From assembly GCF_001751245.1 (NCBI RefSeq), contig NZ_LJGU01000145.1:1-63348 (forward strand): DNA of 63,348 bases. Direction: 5' to 3'. Of this stretch, positions 25,707 to 32,966 are shown in pieces. The position numbers were made by a program, and so were the translations under genes. The first letter of the stretch is position 1, and the number at the start of each line of letters is the position of its first letter. The notes beneath the pieces are model-generated. The model was not told the origin of the DNA, did no database searches, and saw only the letters and a program-made list of their open reading frames with translations. The stretch is from Streptomyces oceani. GTDB lineage: Bacteria; Actinomycetota; Actinomycetes; Streptomycetales; Streptomycetaceae.

Positions 25707-26402
25707 ATGAAGATCCTCATCATCCTCACCTCACACGACGAACTCGGCACCACCGGCCGGAAGACCGGCTTCTGGCTGGAGGAACTCGCCGCCCCCTACT
25801 ACCGCTTCAAGGACGCCGGCGCCGACGTCGTCCTCGCCTCCCCCAACGGCGGGCGCCCGCCCCTGGACCCCAAGAGCGACGAACCCGACCACCAGACCGA
25901 GGAAACCCGCCGCTTCACGTCCGACCCGGACGCCACGGCCGCTCTCGACCACACCGTCCGCCTCGACACCGTCTCCGCGGAGGACTTCGACACCGTCTTC
26001 TACGCCGGCGGCCACGGCCCCCTGTGGGACCTCGCCGAGGACGAGCACTCCGTCCGGCTCATCGAGACCGTCCTGCGCGCCGGCAAGCCCCTCGCCCTGG
26101 TCTGCCACGCTCCCGGGGTCCTGCGCCACGCCACCAACCCCGACGGCACGCCTCTGGTACGGGGCAGGAGGGTCACCGGCTTCACCAACGGGGAAGAAGC
26201 CGCCGTCGGCCTGACCGAGGTCGTCCCCTTCCTCGTCGAGGACGAACTCAAGCAGCTCGGCGCCGACTACTCCAAGATCGGCGACTGGGAGCCCTACGTC
26301 CTCACCGACGGCCTGCTCCTCACCGGCCAGAACCCGGCATCATCCGGCGCCGCCGCCGACGCCCTCCTCTCCCGGGTCGCTGACGCCAACGCCGGCTCCT
26401 GA
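25707..26402 (+). CDS. DJ-1/PfpI-family protein (Hsp31-like, type 1 glutamine amidotransferase fold)
   Basis: 231 residues from ATG at 25707, chosen because AAGGAG at 25695-25700 is ideally spaced; an in-frame GTG at 25701 sits on the Shine-Dalgarno. The nucleophile elbow is LALVCHAPGVL (Cys133), with GGHGPLWDLAED (101-112) forming the conserved glycine/His/Asp pocket and the N-terminal GFWLEELAAPYYRFKDAG matching Hsp31-type members. Relatives act as glyoxalase III, converting methylglyoxal to lactate without cofactor, or as protein deglycases or chaperones. Control by the NemR-like repressor agrees with a reactive-carbonyl role. Confidence 0.9.
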   Translation: MKILIILTSHDELGTTGRKTGFWLEELAAPYYRFKDAGADVVLASPNGGRPPLDPKSDEPDHQTEETRRFTSDPDATAALDHTVRLDTVSAEDFDTVFYAGGHGPLWDLAEDEHSVRLIETVLRAGKPLALVCHAPGVLRHATNPDGTPLVRGRRVTGFTNGEEAAVGLTEVVPFLVEDELKQLGADYSKIGDWEPYVLTDGLLLTGQNPASSGAAADALLSRVADANAGS

Positions 26403-26834
26403 GCGACTGGGGGCCTGAGCGAACACGCCGGCGAATCTATGAACCGCCGCCGGGCGGGGTGCCTGTACGGCCCTGGCTCGGCGGGCCGCCAGCGCGAGCC
26501 ATCCGGCGGCGGGCTCAGACGACAGGCGACGTGGTGCGGAAGTGGCGCGCTGCGCCGCGTGGGCATGGGCAACACCAAGGCTCAGGCCGGGGGTTATCTT
26601 CCTGGCCTGGGCCTTCGTCGTTGGAGCGGGCGATGGCATCCAACCCGCGCTGGGAATCCCGGACGATTGAGCCCAGTTGGTGGCTCTGACCCGCGGGAGA
26701 TGTCGAGAGAAGCCCTCAAGTCCGGGCGCCACCTGACCCCGACTGGCCATGGTTCGCCACTCGTTCTGGTCCCCACGCACCAGCTCGGTGACGACAGCGG
26801 GCACATGCTCCCTCCGCAGAGAGCAGCCCGGGCT
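26403..26834. other. Non-coding stretch containing a degenerate attachment-site relic
   Basis: No convincing gene. At 26622-26656 there is a damaged copy of the tRNA-Gly 3' half: TGGAGCGGGCGA matches, then substitutions and a 9-bp deletion before GGGAATCCC. The next 100 bp aligns loosely with the DNA right of the copy at 30546 (shared GTTGGTGG, CCTGACCCC and ACTG blocks). A TGG hexamer-like relic of the integrase arm site falls at 26767, 111 bp past the core end. It marks an old integration boundary. Confidence 0.6.
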
Positions 26835-27482
26835 TCAATTCCGCCAGAGCAGGTGGTGCGTCACGCCGCTCGGACTGGGTACGACATCCCGGTGGAACCG
26901 GTCGAGCAGTTCATCGGGGGACTCCCACAGCCGGGCCCCGGAGCCGAGCTCCGTCGGCGCTACCGCGACATGCAAGGTGTCGACGAGGTCGGCATCGAGA
27001 AACTCGCGGATGATCGTGGGCCCACCGCCAAGCCGGACGTCCTGTCCCTGAGCCGCCTCCTTCGCCTGGGCGAGTACCGCGGTCGGCTCGTCGTCGACGA
27101 AGTGGAACGTGGTGTCGGAGAGTGTGAATGACGGGCGCCTGTGGTGAGTCATGACGAACACCGGCGTGTGGAACGGGGGTTCCTCACCCCACCACCCCTG
27201 CCACTCGTGATCCTGCCAGGGCCCGCGCTGCGGGCCGAACTTGTTACGGCCCATGATCTCGGCGCCGATGTTGCGCGCGTAGTCCCGCGTGAAGTAGTCG
27301 TCCAGACCTCGGCTGCCACCGGGTTCGGAGCGGGTGATGGGCGGGTGGTCGGTGGCAAAGGCCCAGGCGAGCAGGTTCCCCGGATCGGCATGGCCGAACG
27401 GTTTCTCCAGGCTCTGGCCTTCGCCGGCTCCGAACCCGTCGCTCGAGACGGTGAAGTTCTGGACCCGCAGCAACTGGCTCAT
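26835..27482 (-). CDS. Dihydrofolate reductase-family protein (RibD C-terminal domain type)
   Basis: 215 residues from ATG at 27482. The opening LLRVQNFTVSSDGFGAG and the later blocks DYARNIGAEIMGRNKFGP, PVFVMTHHRRPSF and VRLGGGPTIIREFLDADLVDTLHVAVAPTELGSG are typical of the DHFR-like reductases in actinomycetes (the GGG and FLDADLVD segments bind NADPH and shape the fold). The substrate is unknown for most of them; they are not the essential FolA. It lies just right of the degenerate attachment relic, so it may be cargo left by an old element. Confidence 0.88.
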   Translation of the reverse strand: MSQLLRVQNFTVSSDGFGAGEGQSLEKPFGHADPGNLLAWAFATDHPPITRSEPGGSRGLDDYFTRDYARNIGAEIMGRNKFGPQRGPWQDHEWQGWWGEEPPFHTPVFVMTHHRRPSFTLSDTTFHFVDDEPTAVLAQAKEAAQGQDVRLGGGPTIIREFLDADLVDTLHVAVAPTELGSGARLWESPDELLDRFHRDVVPSPSGVTHHLLWRN

Positions 27483-27714
27483 GCCACTCCTCCTGCTTCG
27501 CGCTCTCTGATCTCTCGGCGAACAGTAGACCGGCTGGGCCGGGAGAACTCATCGCGGCATCGCGCCGTTCGCGTATCGCGCACCGGGCGACGACTCCCGC
27601 TGAACGGCGTGTCATCGATGCTTCCGCCTACGCCATCGTGGGGGAACGGATCTCGCGGTGGAGCTGCTGCGTGTTTCGCCGCGCCGCCGGGGCAGTCACC
27701 CCGCCACACTCATG

Positions 27715-27960
27715 TCCTCGGCCAAGGCGACGTTTGCCGCGTGGGTGAGATCGAGTTGTAGAGCCGCGTAGCGCTCCTGAAGAATGCGCGCTTTGCGCAA
27801 AGTAGCGGCGGACGTTTCCGGGATGGTCAAGCGCCCGGTGCGTTCTGGGCCAGCGGCCGGTCGTTCACCACGATGACACGATGGTGTGTGTCGTCTGGCG
27901 CATTGCGGTAACCCGAGCCGCCGAAGTCCAGGATCGGGATGTCCCACGTGGTAAACGGCT
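27715..27960 (-). pseudogene. Truncated fused relic of a vapBC toxin-antitoxin pair
   Basis: 27720-27872 aligns with the middle of the intact vapC at 30727-31161 (shared ERTGRLTIPETSAATLRKAR block, then LQERYAALQLDLTHAANVALAE), but it stops early and lacks about the last 28 residues with their acidic catalytic positions. 27902-27950 aligns with the end of vapB (WDIPxxDFGG). The vapB C-terminal piece is joined to the vapC middle, so the PIN start and antitoxin DNA-binding part are gone. It cannot make a working toxin or antitoxin. Confidence 0.8.
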
Positions 27961-28054
27961 CCGTGATCGTGTATGCCCGCGAGCGCTCACGGTCGGCCGT
28001 TAGGATCACGCGCACGGCGGGGCAGTGGAGTTGGCGATACGGGGAGTCAGTCGG

Positions 28055-30463
28055 ATGGCCGAGGAGGAAGCCGGTTCAGGTGCCGGTGAGCCGGTGTCGG
28101 TCTTCCGGCAGCTGGAGACGAACGACCCGGCCCAGGTGGGTGACTACACCCTGGTGGCCCGGCTGGGTGCGGGCGGTATGGGCATGGTCTATCTATCCCA
28201 CAGCCCGGCCGGACGGCCGGTGGCTATCAAGGTGATCCGCCCGGAACTAGCAGACGATCCGGAGTTCCGACACCGCTTCCGCCGAGAGGTGACCGCCGCG
28301 CAGCGGGTACACGGCCTGTACACCGCACCCGTCATCGACAGCGAGATCGACAGCGCCCCACTCTGGCTCGCCACAGCCTTCGTGCCAGGCCCCACCCTCG
28401 CCGCGGCGGTGTCCCAGCACGGCACACTGCCCGTCTCGGCCGTCCTGCTGTTGGCGGCGGGTGTGGCCGAGGCCCTACAGGCGGTACACGCGGAGGGCAT
28501 CGTGCACCGTGACCTCAAGGCGTCCAACGTGCTGTTGGCGGCGGACGGCCCGCGCGTCATCGACTTCGGTATCGCACGGGCCGCCGACGCCACAACCCTC
28601 ACGAACACCGGAGCCGCTGTAGGCACGCCGACCTTCATGTCGCCCGAGATGGCCGTGAACAGGGAGGTTGGCCCGGCGACTGACATCTTCTCACTGGGCC
28701 AGCTGGTCACCTACGCCGCGAAGGGCACACCCGCCTTCGGCCGGGGACAGGGCTACGGGGTGCTGTACCGCATCGTGCACGAGGAACCGGATCTGGCTGA
28801 GGTGCCCGAGGCCCTGCTGCCGCTGCTGAACCGCTGCCTGACCAAGGACCCCGCCGAACGGCCCTCGCCCACCGAGGTCATTGACCTGTGTCGGGCGGCC
28901 TCCGAAGATGGCATGCTGCGGCGTTCCGGGAACTGGCTGCCGGACACCGTCACTGTGGACATCACACGGCACCAGGACGTACCTCCACAACCGCTCACGG
29001 ATCACCAACCGACAGGCGAGGCGGAACCCACGCAGTCGCGGTCCCCGGGATCGGCGGGTGACGGCCCGACCGGGCCCGGGGCGGACGAGGGGCGGGACAC
29101 GGATAACGGGGCGAGCGCCATTATCTCGGCCTCACCGCCCGCACCGTCGGCCGACCACTCTGACGCCGACAGCACGGGCGACCCGGCGGGCAAGGCGTCA
29201 CGGTCGGATTCGCTGCACAGCGCCTCGACGGGCCTCTTGGAGAGCGGCGTCCCGGAGTCCTCGCCATTCTCCTCGTCCACGGACCGCGCTGCATCTGGAT
29301 CTTCCGAGCGCCACGGATCCGTCAGCACAGAGACTTCTGGGCAACCGGCTACCGATGGTGAAACCGGCATCTCACGAAAACGTCGGGACCCTGTCGCCGG
29401 TAACGACAGCCAACATGCCCGTGCTGACACACCACAGCCTGTCCGGAAGTCGACCCGTCGACGGGCCATTCTCGGAATTGGCGCCACAGCCCTCGCAGCC
29501 GCGCTGGGTACAGCTGCGCACATTGGCTTGAGGGATGAATCCGAAGCCAGGAATCCGCAAGACGCCGGCCCAAAGGAAGCTACCGCAAAGGCCACAACCA
29601 CCCTCACCGGCCACGATAATACGGCCTGGTCCGTGGCGTTCAGTCCGGATGGTAAGACGCTGGCCACCGGCAGTGGCGATGAGACGGTGCGCTTGTGGGA
29701 TGTGGCTTCGGGCAAGTCCACGGCCACGCTCACCGGCCACGAGGACGCTGTCGATTCTGTGGCCTTTAGCCCGGATGGTAAGACTTTGGCCACCGGAGGC
29801 GGTGGCACGGTGCGTCTGTGGGATGTGGCTTCGGGCAAGTCCACGGCCACGCTCACCGGCCACGAGGGCGCTGAGGTTTCCGTGGCGTTTGGCCCGGATG
29901 GTAAGACTTTGGCCACCGGCAGTGACGACATGGTGCGTCTGTGGGATGTGGCTTCGGGCAAGTCCACGGCCACTCTCACCGGCCACGACAACTGGGTCGT
30001 TTCTGTGGCGTTCAGTTCGGGTGGTAAGACGCTGGCCAGCGGTAGTGTCGATGAGACGGTGCGCTTGTGGGATGTGGCTTCGGGCAAGTCCACGGCCACG
30101 CTCACCGGCCACAACGGCGCTGTCGCTGCTGTGGCGTTTAGTCCGGACGGTAGGACTTTGGCCACCAGCGGTGAAGTTGGCGATGCCACGGTGCGCTTGT
30201 GGGATGTGGCATCGGGCAAGTCCATAGCCGCCCTCACCGGTCACGACAACTGGGTCGCTTCTGTGGCGTTTGCTCCGGATGGTAAGACACTGGCCACCGG
30301 CGGTTATGATGCAGCGCGCTTGTGGGATGTGGCAGCGGGCGAGCTCACAGCCGCCCTCACCGACTACGATGACTCGGTCACTTCTGTGGCGTTCGGTCCG
30401 AACGGCAAAACCTTGGCCACCGGCACCTATGACGGAAGAGTGCGACTCTGGAAGGTGAGTTGA
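28055..30463 (+). CDS. Serine/threonine protein kinase with membrane segment and seven WD40 repeats
   Basis: 802 residues from ATG at 28055 (GGGGAG 8 nt upstream). The kinase domain (about 25-290) has the GAGGMGMVYL loop, VAIKVIRP lysine, HRDLKASNVLL catalytic loop, DFG (VIDFGIARA) and GTPTFMSPE activation segment, so it looks active. A Ser/Thr-rich linker of about 180 residues follows, then one hydrophobic helix (AILGIGATALAAALGTAAHIGL), then seven WD40 units with LTGH, SVAFSPDGKTLATGS and VRLWDVASGKS, enough for a closed seven-bladed propeller. If the helix spans the membrane, the propeller is extracytoplasmic and could be a sensor. The WD40 units are very similar at DNA level, suggesting recent internal duplication. 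It sits in the accretion zone between two attachment relics. Confidence 0.93.
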   Translation: MAEEEAGSGAGEPVSVFRQLETNDPAQVGDYTLVARLGAGGMGMVYLSHSPAGRPVAIKVIRPELADDPEFRHRFRREVTAAQRVHGLYTAPVIDSEIDSAPLWLATAFVPGPTLAAAVSQHGTLPVSAVLLLAAGVAEALQAVHAEGIVHRDLKASNVLLAADGPRVIDFGIARAADATTLTNTGAAVGTPTFMSPEMAVNREVGPATDIFSLGQLVTYAAKGTPAFGRGQGYGVLYRIVHEEPDLAEVPEALLPLLNRCLTKDPAERPSPTEVIDLCRAASEDGMLRRSGNWLPDTVTVDITRHQDVPPQPLTDHQPTGEAEPTQSRSPGSAGDGPTGPGADEGRDTDNGASAIISASPPAPSADHSDADSTGDPAGKASRSDSLHSASTGLLESGVPESSPFSSSTDRAASGSSERHGSVSTETSGQPATDGETGISRKRRDPVAGNDSQHARADTPQPVRKSTRRRAILGIGATALAAALGTAAHIGLRDESEARNPQDAGPKEATAKATTTLTGHDNTAWSVAFSPDGKTLATGSGDETVRLWDVASGKSTATLTGHEDAVDSVAFSPDGKTLATGGGGTVRLWDVASGKSTATLTGHEGAEVSVAFGPDGKTLATGSDDMVRLWDVASGKSTATLTGHDNWVVSVAFSSGGKTLASGSVDETVRLWDVASGKSTATLTGHNGAVAAVAFSPDGRTLATSGEVGDATVRLWDVASGKSIAALTGHDNWVASVAFAPDGKTLATGGYDAARLWDVAAGELTAALTDYDDSVTSVAFGPNGKTLATGTYDGRVRLWKVS

Positions 30464-30726
30464 GACGTTGTCTTTCAGTAGCGCAAGTCGACAAGGAATT
30501 TAGGGGAACTCGCCACGTAGGACACGTTCCTTCCGAGATCCCGTCGCGGGCGACGGGAATCGAACCCGCGCTATAAGCTTGGGAATCCCGGGTGGTTCAG
30601 TCCGGTTGGTGGTCCTGACCGGCGATAACGGCTGTGAGAAGCGCCCGAGTCCCCGGTGGGGCCTGACCCCAACTGACCGTGGATATCCCCCTGTTCTGGC
30701 ACGCATCCGGCATGGGCTCCGGTGCC
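30464..30726. other. Gap holding an attachment-site copy and arm-site relics
   Basis: No gene. It contains the 40-bp attachment core at 30546-30585, TGGCACG at 30697-30703 and CGGCATG (two mismatches from TGGCACG) at 30708-30714, 11 bp further on. The core is preceded by TCCCGTCGC (30539-30547), which pairs with GCGACGGGA (30550-30558). Confidence 0.6.
30546..30585. repeat. Attachment-site copy (tRNA-Gly 3'-half core)
   Basis: All 40 bases from GCGGGCGACGGGAATCGAAC through AAGCTTGGGAA are identical to the core at 32664-32703 and 58701-58740, and the following TC is shared with the 32.7-kb copy. It has lost the tRNA-type terminator seen beside the other two. It is read as a relic left boundary of an earlier integrated element. 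Confidence 0.9.
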
Positions 30727-31161
30727 TTACAGGTCGTCGGGCAGGAGCCGGAATGCGTGGTTGCCGGTGAGCGGGGCGACGGCTCTGAAGTCTCGGCGGT
30801 CGAGGGTCAGGATGATCTCGGTGTCGTAGGTCTCGGCGAGAACGACGTTCACCGCGTCGGTCAGGTCGAGTTGCAGAGCCGCGTAGCGCTCCTGAACCAT
30901 GCGGGCTTTGCGCAAGGTGGCGGCGGACGTTTCCGGGATGGTCAAGCGCCCGGTGCGTTCTTGGGCGAGCAGCCAGTCGTTCACCACGTGTGCGGCCTTG
31001 CGGTCGACGTTGCGCGTGGTGATGTGCTCGATCTCAAGGATCACCAATGGTGAGACGACGGTGAGTGCCGCCTGGCGCATGGCGGTACGTGCGGCTCCGT
31101 GCTCGGGATCAGATGTGTTGAGGGCGGCCACGAGGCCGGAGGTATCCCCGACGACGATCAC
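30727..31161 (-). CDS. vapC: PIN-domain toxin, VapC family
   Basis: 144 residues from GTG at 31161, overlapping the vapB stop by 4 nt. PIN-domain acidic residues are in IVVGDTSGLVAAL (Asp near residue 6), LVILEIEHIT (Glu), LTDAVNVVLAE (Asp) and LTLDRRDFRAV (Asp), the usual four that bind Mg2+ for RNA cleavage. VapC toxins cut tRNA or rRNA and are held inactive by VapB. The pair lies between the attachment copies at 30.5 and 32.7 kb, where it may have stabilised a now-reduced element. Two partial copies of this gene are nearby. Confidence 0.9.
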   Translation of the reverse strand: MIVVGDTSGLVAALNTSDPEHGAARTAMRQAALTVVSPLVILEIEHITTRNVDRKAAHVVNDWLLAQERTGRLTIPETSAATLRKARMVQERYAALQLDLTDAVNVVLAETYDTEIILTLDRRDFRAVAPLTGNHAFRLLPDDL

Positions 31162-31397
31162 GCGGAGTCCGCCACACCATCTGATACCGCTCGGTCGATC
31201 TCCTCGGCGCTCACCGGGCCGCCGAAGTCCATACTCGGGATGTCCCAGTCCTCGTCCCAACGTTGGGTGCGCAGGGCAGCGAGATGGAACGCTTCCCGGA
31301 AGTACTCCGACTCCGACCGCCCTTCGCGCGCGGCTGCGTCCTTGATCAACGCGAGGTCGTCCTCATCGACCATGACGGTCGTCTTCTTGAGTGCCAT
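31158..31397 (-). CDS. vapB: Antitoxin, VapB-type (ribbon-helix-helix)
   Basis: 79 residues from ATG at 31397. MALKKTTVMVDEDDLALIKDAAAREGRSESEYFREAFHLAAL, seen as consecutive segments, fits a ribbon-helix-helix DNA-binding antitoxin. The C-terminal WDEDWDIPSMDFGGPVSAEEID region is the likely toxin-binding tail. It is coupled to vapC by a GTGA overlap. An inverted repeat covering its start region is a likely autoregulatory operator. Confidence 0.88.
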   Translation of the reverse strand: MALKKTTVMVDEDDLALIKDAAAREGRSESEYFREAFHLAALRTQRWDEDWDIPSMDFGGPVSAEEIDRAVSDGVADSA

Positions 31398-31420
31398 ATG
31401 GTTATGGTACCGCAACCATA
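31397..31420. promoter_or_regulatory. Candidate VapB operator
   Basis: TATGGTT (31397-31403) and AACCATA (31414-31420) are a perfect 7-bp inverted repeat with a 10-bp spacer, overlapping the vapB ATG. The spacing fits a ribbon-helix-helix antitoxin site. Confidence 0.65.
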
Positions 31421-31470
31421 AGATTGGCAGGGCTTCTGTTGTCCAGGAGGGCGGGCACGGTGGCGGATAG

Positions 31471-31533
31471 GCGCCCGGTGCGTTCTTGGGCGAGCAGCCA
31501 GTCGTTCACCACGTGTGCGGCTTGCGGTCGACT
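31471..31533 (-). pseudogene. Fragment of a second vapC copy
   Basis: 63 bp nearly identical to the vapC interior around 30949-31012, with a single-base deletion (GGCTTGCGG versus GGCCTTGCGG). The surrounding DNA is not homologous. It is a remnant and is not translated usefully. Confidence 0.85.
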
Positions 31534-31607
31534 CGGCGGCCGGGGTGGCGCCTGGGTTTCAGAGTCGCCCTGAAGGGTGCATCAGGGTTCGCTCATGGTT
31601 GTTATGC

Positions 31608-31679
31608 CGAAAGTCGAGGGGCACGTCATCCGCTGGGCTGACTCGTTCGCCCCTTCTCGGGGCATAGTCTCGACTTTCG
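31608..31679. repeat. Inverted repeat upstream of the membrane-protein gene
   Basis: CGAAAGTCGAG (31608-31618) and CTCGACTTTCG (31669-31679) are perfect 11-bp arms 50 bp apart; ATGCC/GGCAT next to them nearly extends the match. They lie 39-110 bp before the gene at 31718. They could be paired operator half-sites or a long stem. Confidence 0.6.
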
Positions 31680-31717
31680 AAAGCTACCGAAATCACCATG
31701 AATACGGAGTCCTTTTT

Positions 31718-32530
31718 ATGGACGCGATTCAGCGAATATCGCGGAATGTTCTACCAAAAGGCGAGAGTGCTTACGCGTGGGTGCCTGGGAGGGTTATCGG
31801 TGGCGTGGCACTGATCGTGGGTCCGCTCGTTTGGTTCGCGGGATTGCTCGTTCGCCATATAGGCGTTCAAGTCGCAGATTTCACGCCGGACCAGCAGGCA
31901 TTGTTCGACAAGCAGATGCTCACCGCGCCAGAGCAGTTGACTGCCTACGCACAGCATCCGCAACTTGTCATGGCCGGATATACGCTGTTCGCCCTGGGCT
32001 CAGTCCTGCTGTTCCCGGCCGTAATTGCGTTCGCGCGGATCGTGGCGGCCCGGTCTCCTCGGCTGGCTATGTGGGGTGGCACGCTGTTCGTGTCTTCCTT
32101 GTTTGCCCGATGGTACTACGCGGGAATTGAACAGACCGCGTTCCAAATGGTCGACAGATTGGGGCGGGAGAAAGCAACGAATTTCGTGATGGATTCATAC
32201 ACGGACCTGTCCTATGGGCTGTGGCGAATTCCCGTAACCGCCTCGATGGGTTCGATCGTCGGGATGGTCCTGCTGGTGGTCGGCGCCTATTTGGCGGGCA
32301 AGATCGGCCTGGGGCGCGGCGTTCTGTTGTTGCTCTTCGGCTGGGTATTCATGGGCGTGCTCAAGGAGAGCAGCCTCATCCTGGGTGTGCTGGCTGGGGG
32401 TTTGTCAGTGTGCTTGGTCTTCATCCCACTGGGAGTCGCCGCCCTCCGTGACCGGATTCCAGAAGTGCGCAGCACGCCCACGCCGCTCCCCGACAGCAGT
32501 CAGGCACGACTGCCCTTGCGGATCTGGTAG
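31718..32530 (+). CDS. Multi-pass membrane protein of unknown function
   Basis: 270 residues from ATG at 31718, with GGAG 8 nt upstream; longer starts lack a ribosome site. About six hydrophobic segments are visible: VIGGVALIVGPLVWFAGLL, LVMAGYTLFALGSVLLFPAV, GGTLFVSSLFARWYY, SMGSIVGMVLLVVGAYLAG, GVLLLLFGWVFMGVL and LILGVLAGGLSVCLVFIPLG. I do not recognise the family. Its base composition is visibly less GC-rich than the rest of the window, which suggests foreign origin. It lies between the 30.5- and 32.7-kb attachment copies beside vapBC. Confidence 0.8.
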   Translation: MDAIQRISRNVLPKGESAYAWVPGRVIGGVALIVGPLVWFAGLLVRHIGVQVADFTPDQQALFDKQMLTAPEQLTAYAQHPQLVMAGYTLFALGSVLLFPAVIAFARIVAARSPRLAMWGGTLFVSSLFARWYYAGIEQTAFQMVDRLGREKATNFVMDSYTDLSYGLWRIPVTASMGSIVGMVLLVVGAYLAGKIGLGRGVLLLLFGWVFMGVLKESSLILGVLAGGLSVCLVFIPLGVAALRDRIPEVRSTPTPLPDSSQARLPLRIW

Positions 32531-32659
32531 CCGAGTCACCATCAAGCCGCCCCAAGGTGGTTGACCGCACTCCGCGGCGGACATCTCGGGATGTTGTCGA
32601 TCCCGGCGGCGAGGGAGGCAACAAGCGAACCCCCAGGCTGCTGACCTGGGGGTTCGTGG
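32531..32659. other. Gap with tRNA-associated terminator
   Basis: It contains the hairpin CGAACCCCCAGG (32626-32637) and CCTGGGGGTTCG (32645-32656). The same type of hairpin (CCCAGG, 7-nt loop, CCTGGG) follows the tRNA gene at 58666-58690, so this is probably the original terminator of tRNA-Gly, displaced when the element inserted. Confidence 0.7.
32626..32656. terminator. Displaced tRNA-Gly terminator
   Basis: A 12-bp perfect stem with a 7-nt loop immediately left of the attachment core. It is placed exactly as the terminator next to the intact tRNA. Confidence 0.8.
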
Positions 32660-32703
32660 TGGAGCGGGCGACGGGAATCGAACCCGCGCTATAAGCTTGG
32701 GAA
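32660..32703. repeat. Left attachment site of the 26-kb element (direct repeat of tRNA 3' half)
   Basis: 44 bp (TGGA plus the 40-bp core) identical, in the same orientation, to 58697-58740 inside the tRNA-Gly region. The repeat covers the tRNA from the anticodon loop to beyond the 3' end, the usual overlap for tyrosine integrases of actinomycete elements. Confidence 0.93.
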
Positions 32704-32966
32704 TCAGGTCGCTTTCGCGTGCCCGATGGGCTTCTGAGCAGCCAATATGCAATCTCAGGGGAGCTATCCGGAGGCAGGTTAATGGCTCCGGTTGACCCTT
32801 GATCACCGCCCCGTCTGGCACGGCACTGGCACGCGGCCGACAGAGTTCTGGGTCGGGCGCTCTGGCGCAGGGTGAAGCACGGTTCGCCACGTGTCATAGC
32901 AGGCACCGACGGGGCCGGGATTGCGTGCGTGAAGGACGCGTGCATCCCGGCTCCGTGGAGCTGCGG
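32704..32966. other. Element left end, non-coding
   Basis: No gene recognised. TGGCACG at 32816-32822 and TGGCACGC at 32827-32834 are direct repeats 11 bp apart, read as integrase arm sites. The rest shows no structure I can name. Confidence 0.5.
32816..32834. promoter_or_regulatory. Candidate integrase arm-type sites, left end
   Basis: Two TGGCACG repeats starting 11 bp apart, 113 bp inside the core end. The same pair with the same spacing and orientation occurs at 58619-58637 near the right end. A single site plus a decayed second copy lies at the matching distance from the 30.5-kb relic. Confidence 0.6.

Noticed and set aside
26622..26656. A tRNA gene or fragment with tRNA function
   Set aside because: Only the 3' half is present and it is mutated and deleted. 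The 30546 and 32664 copies likewise lack the 5' half.
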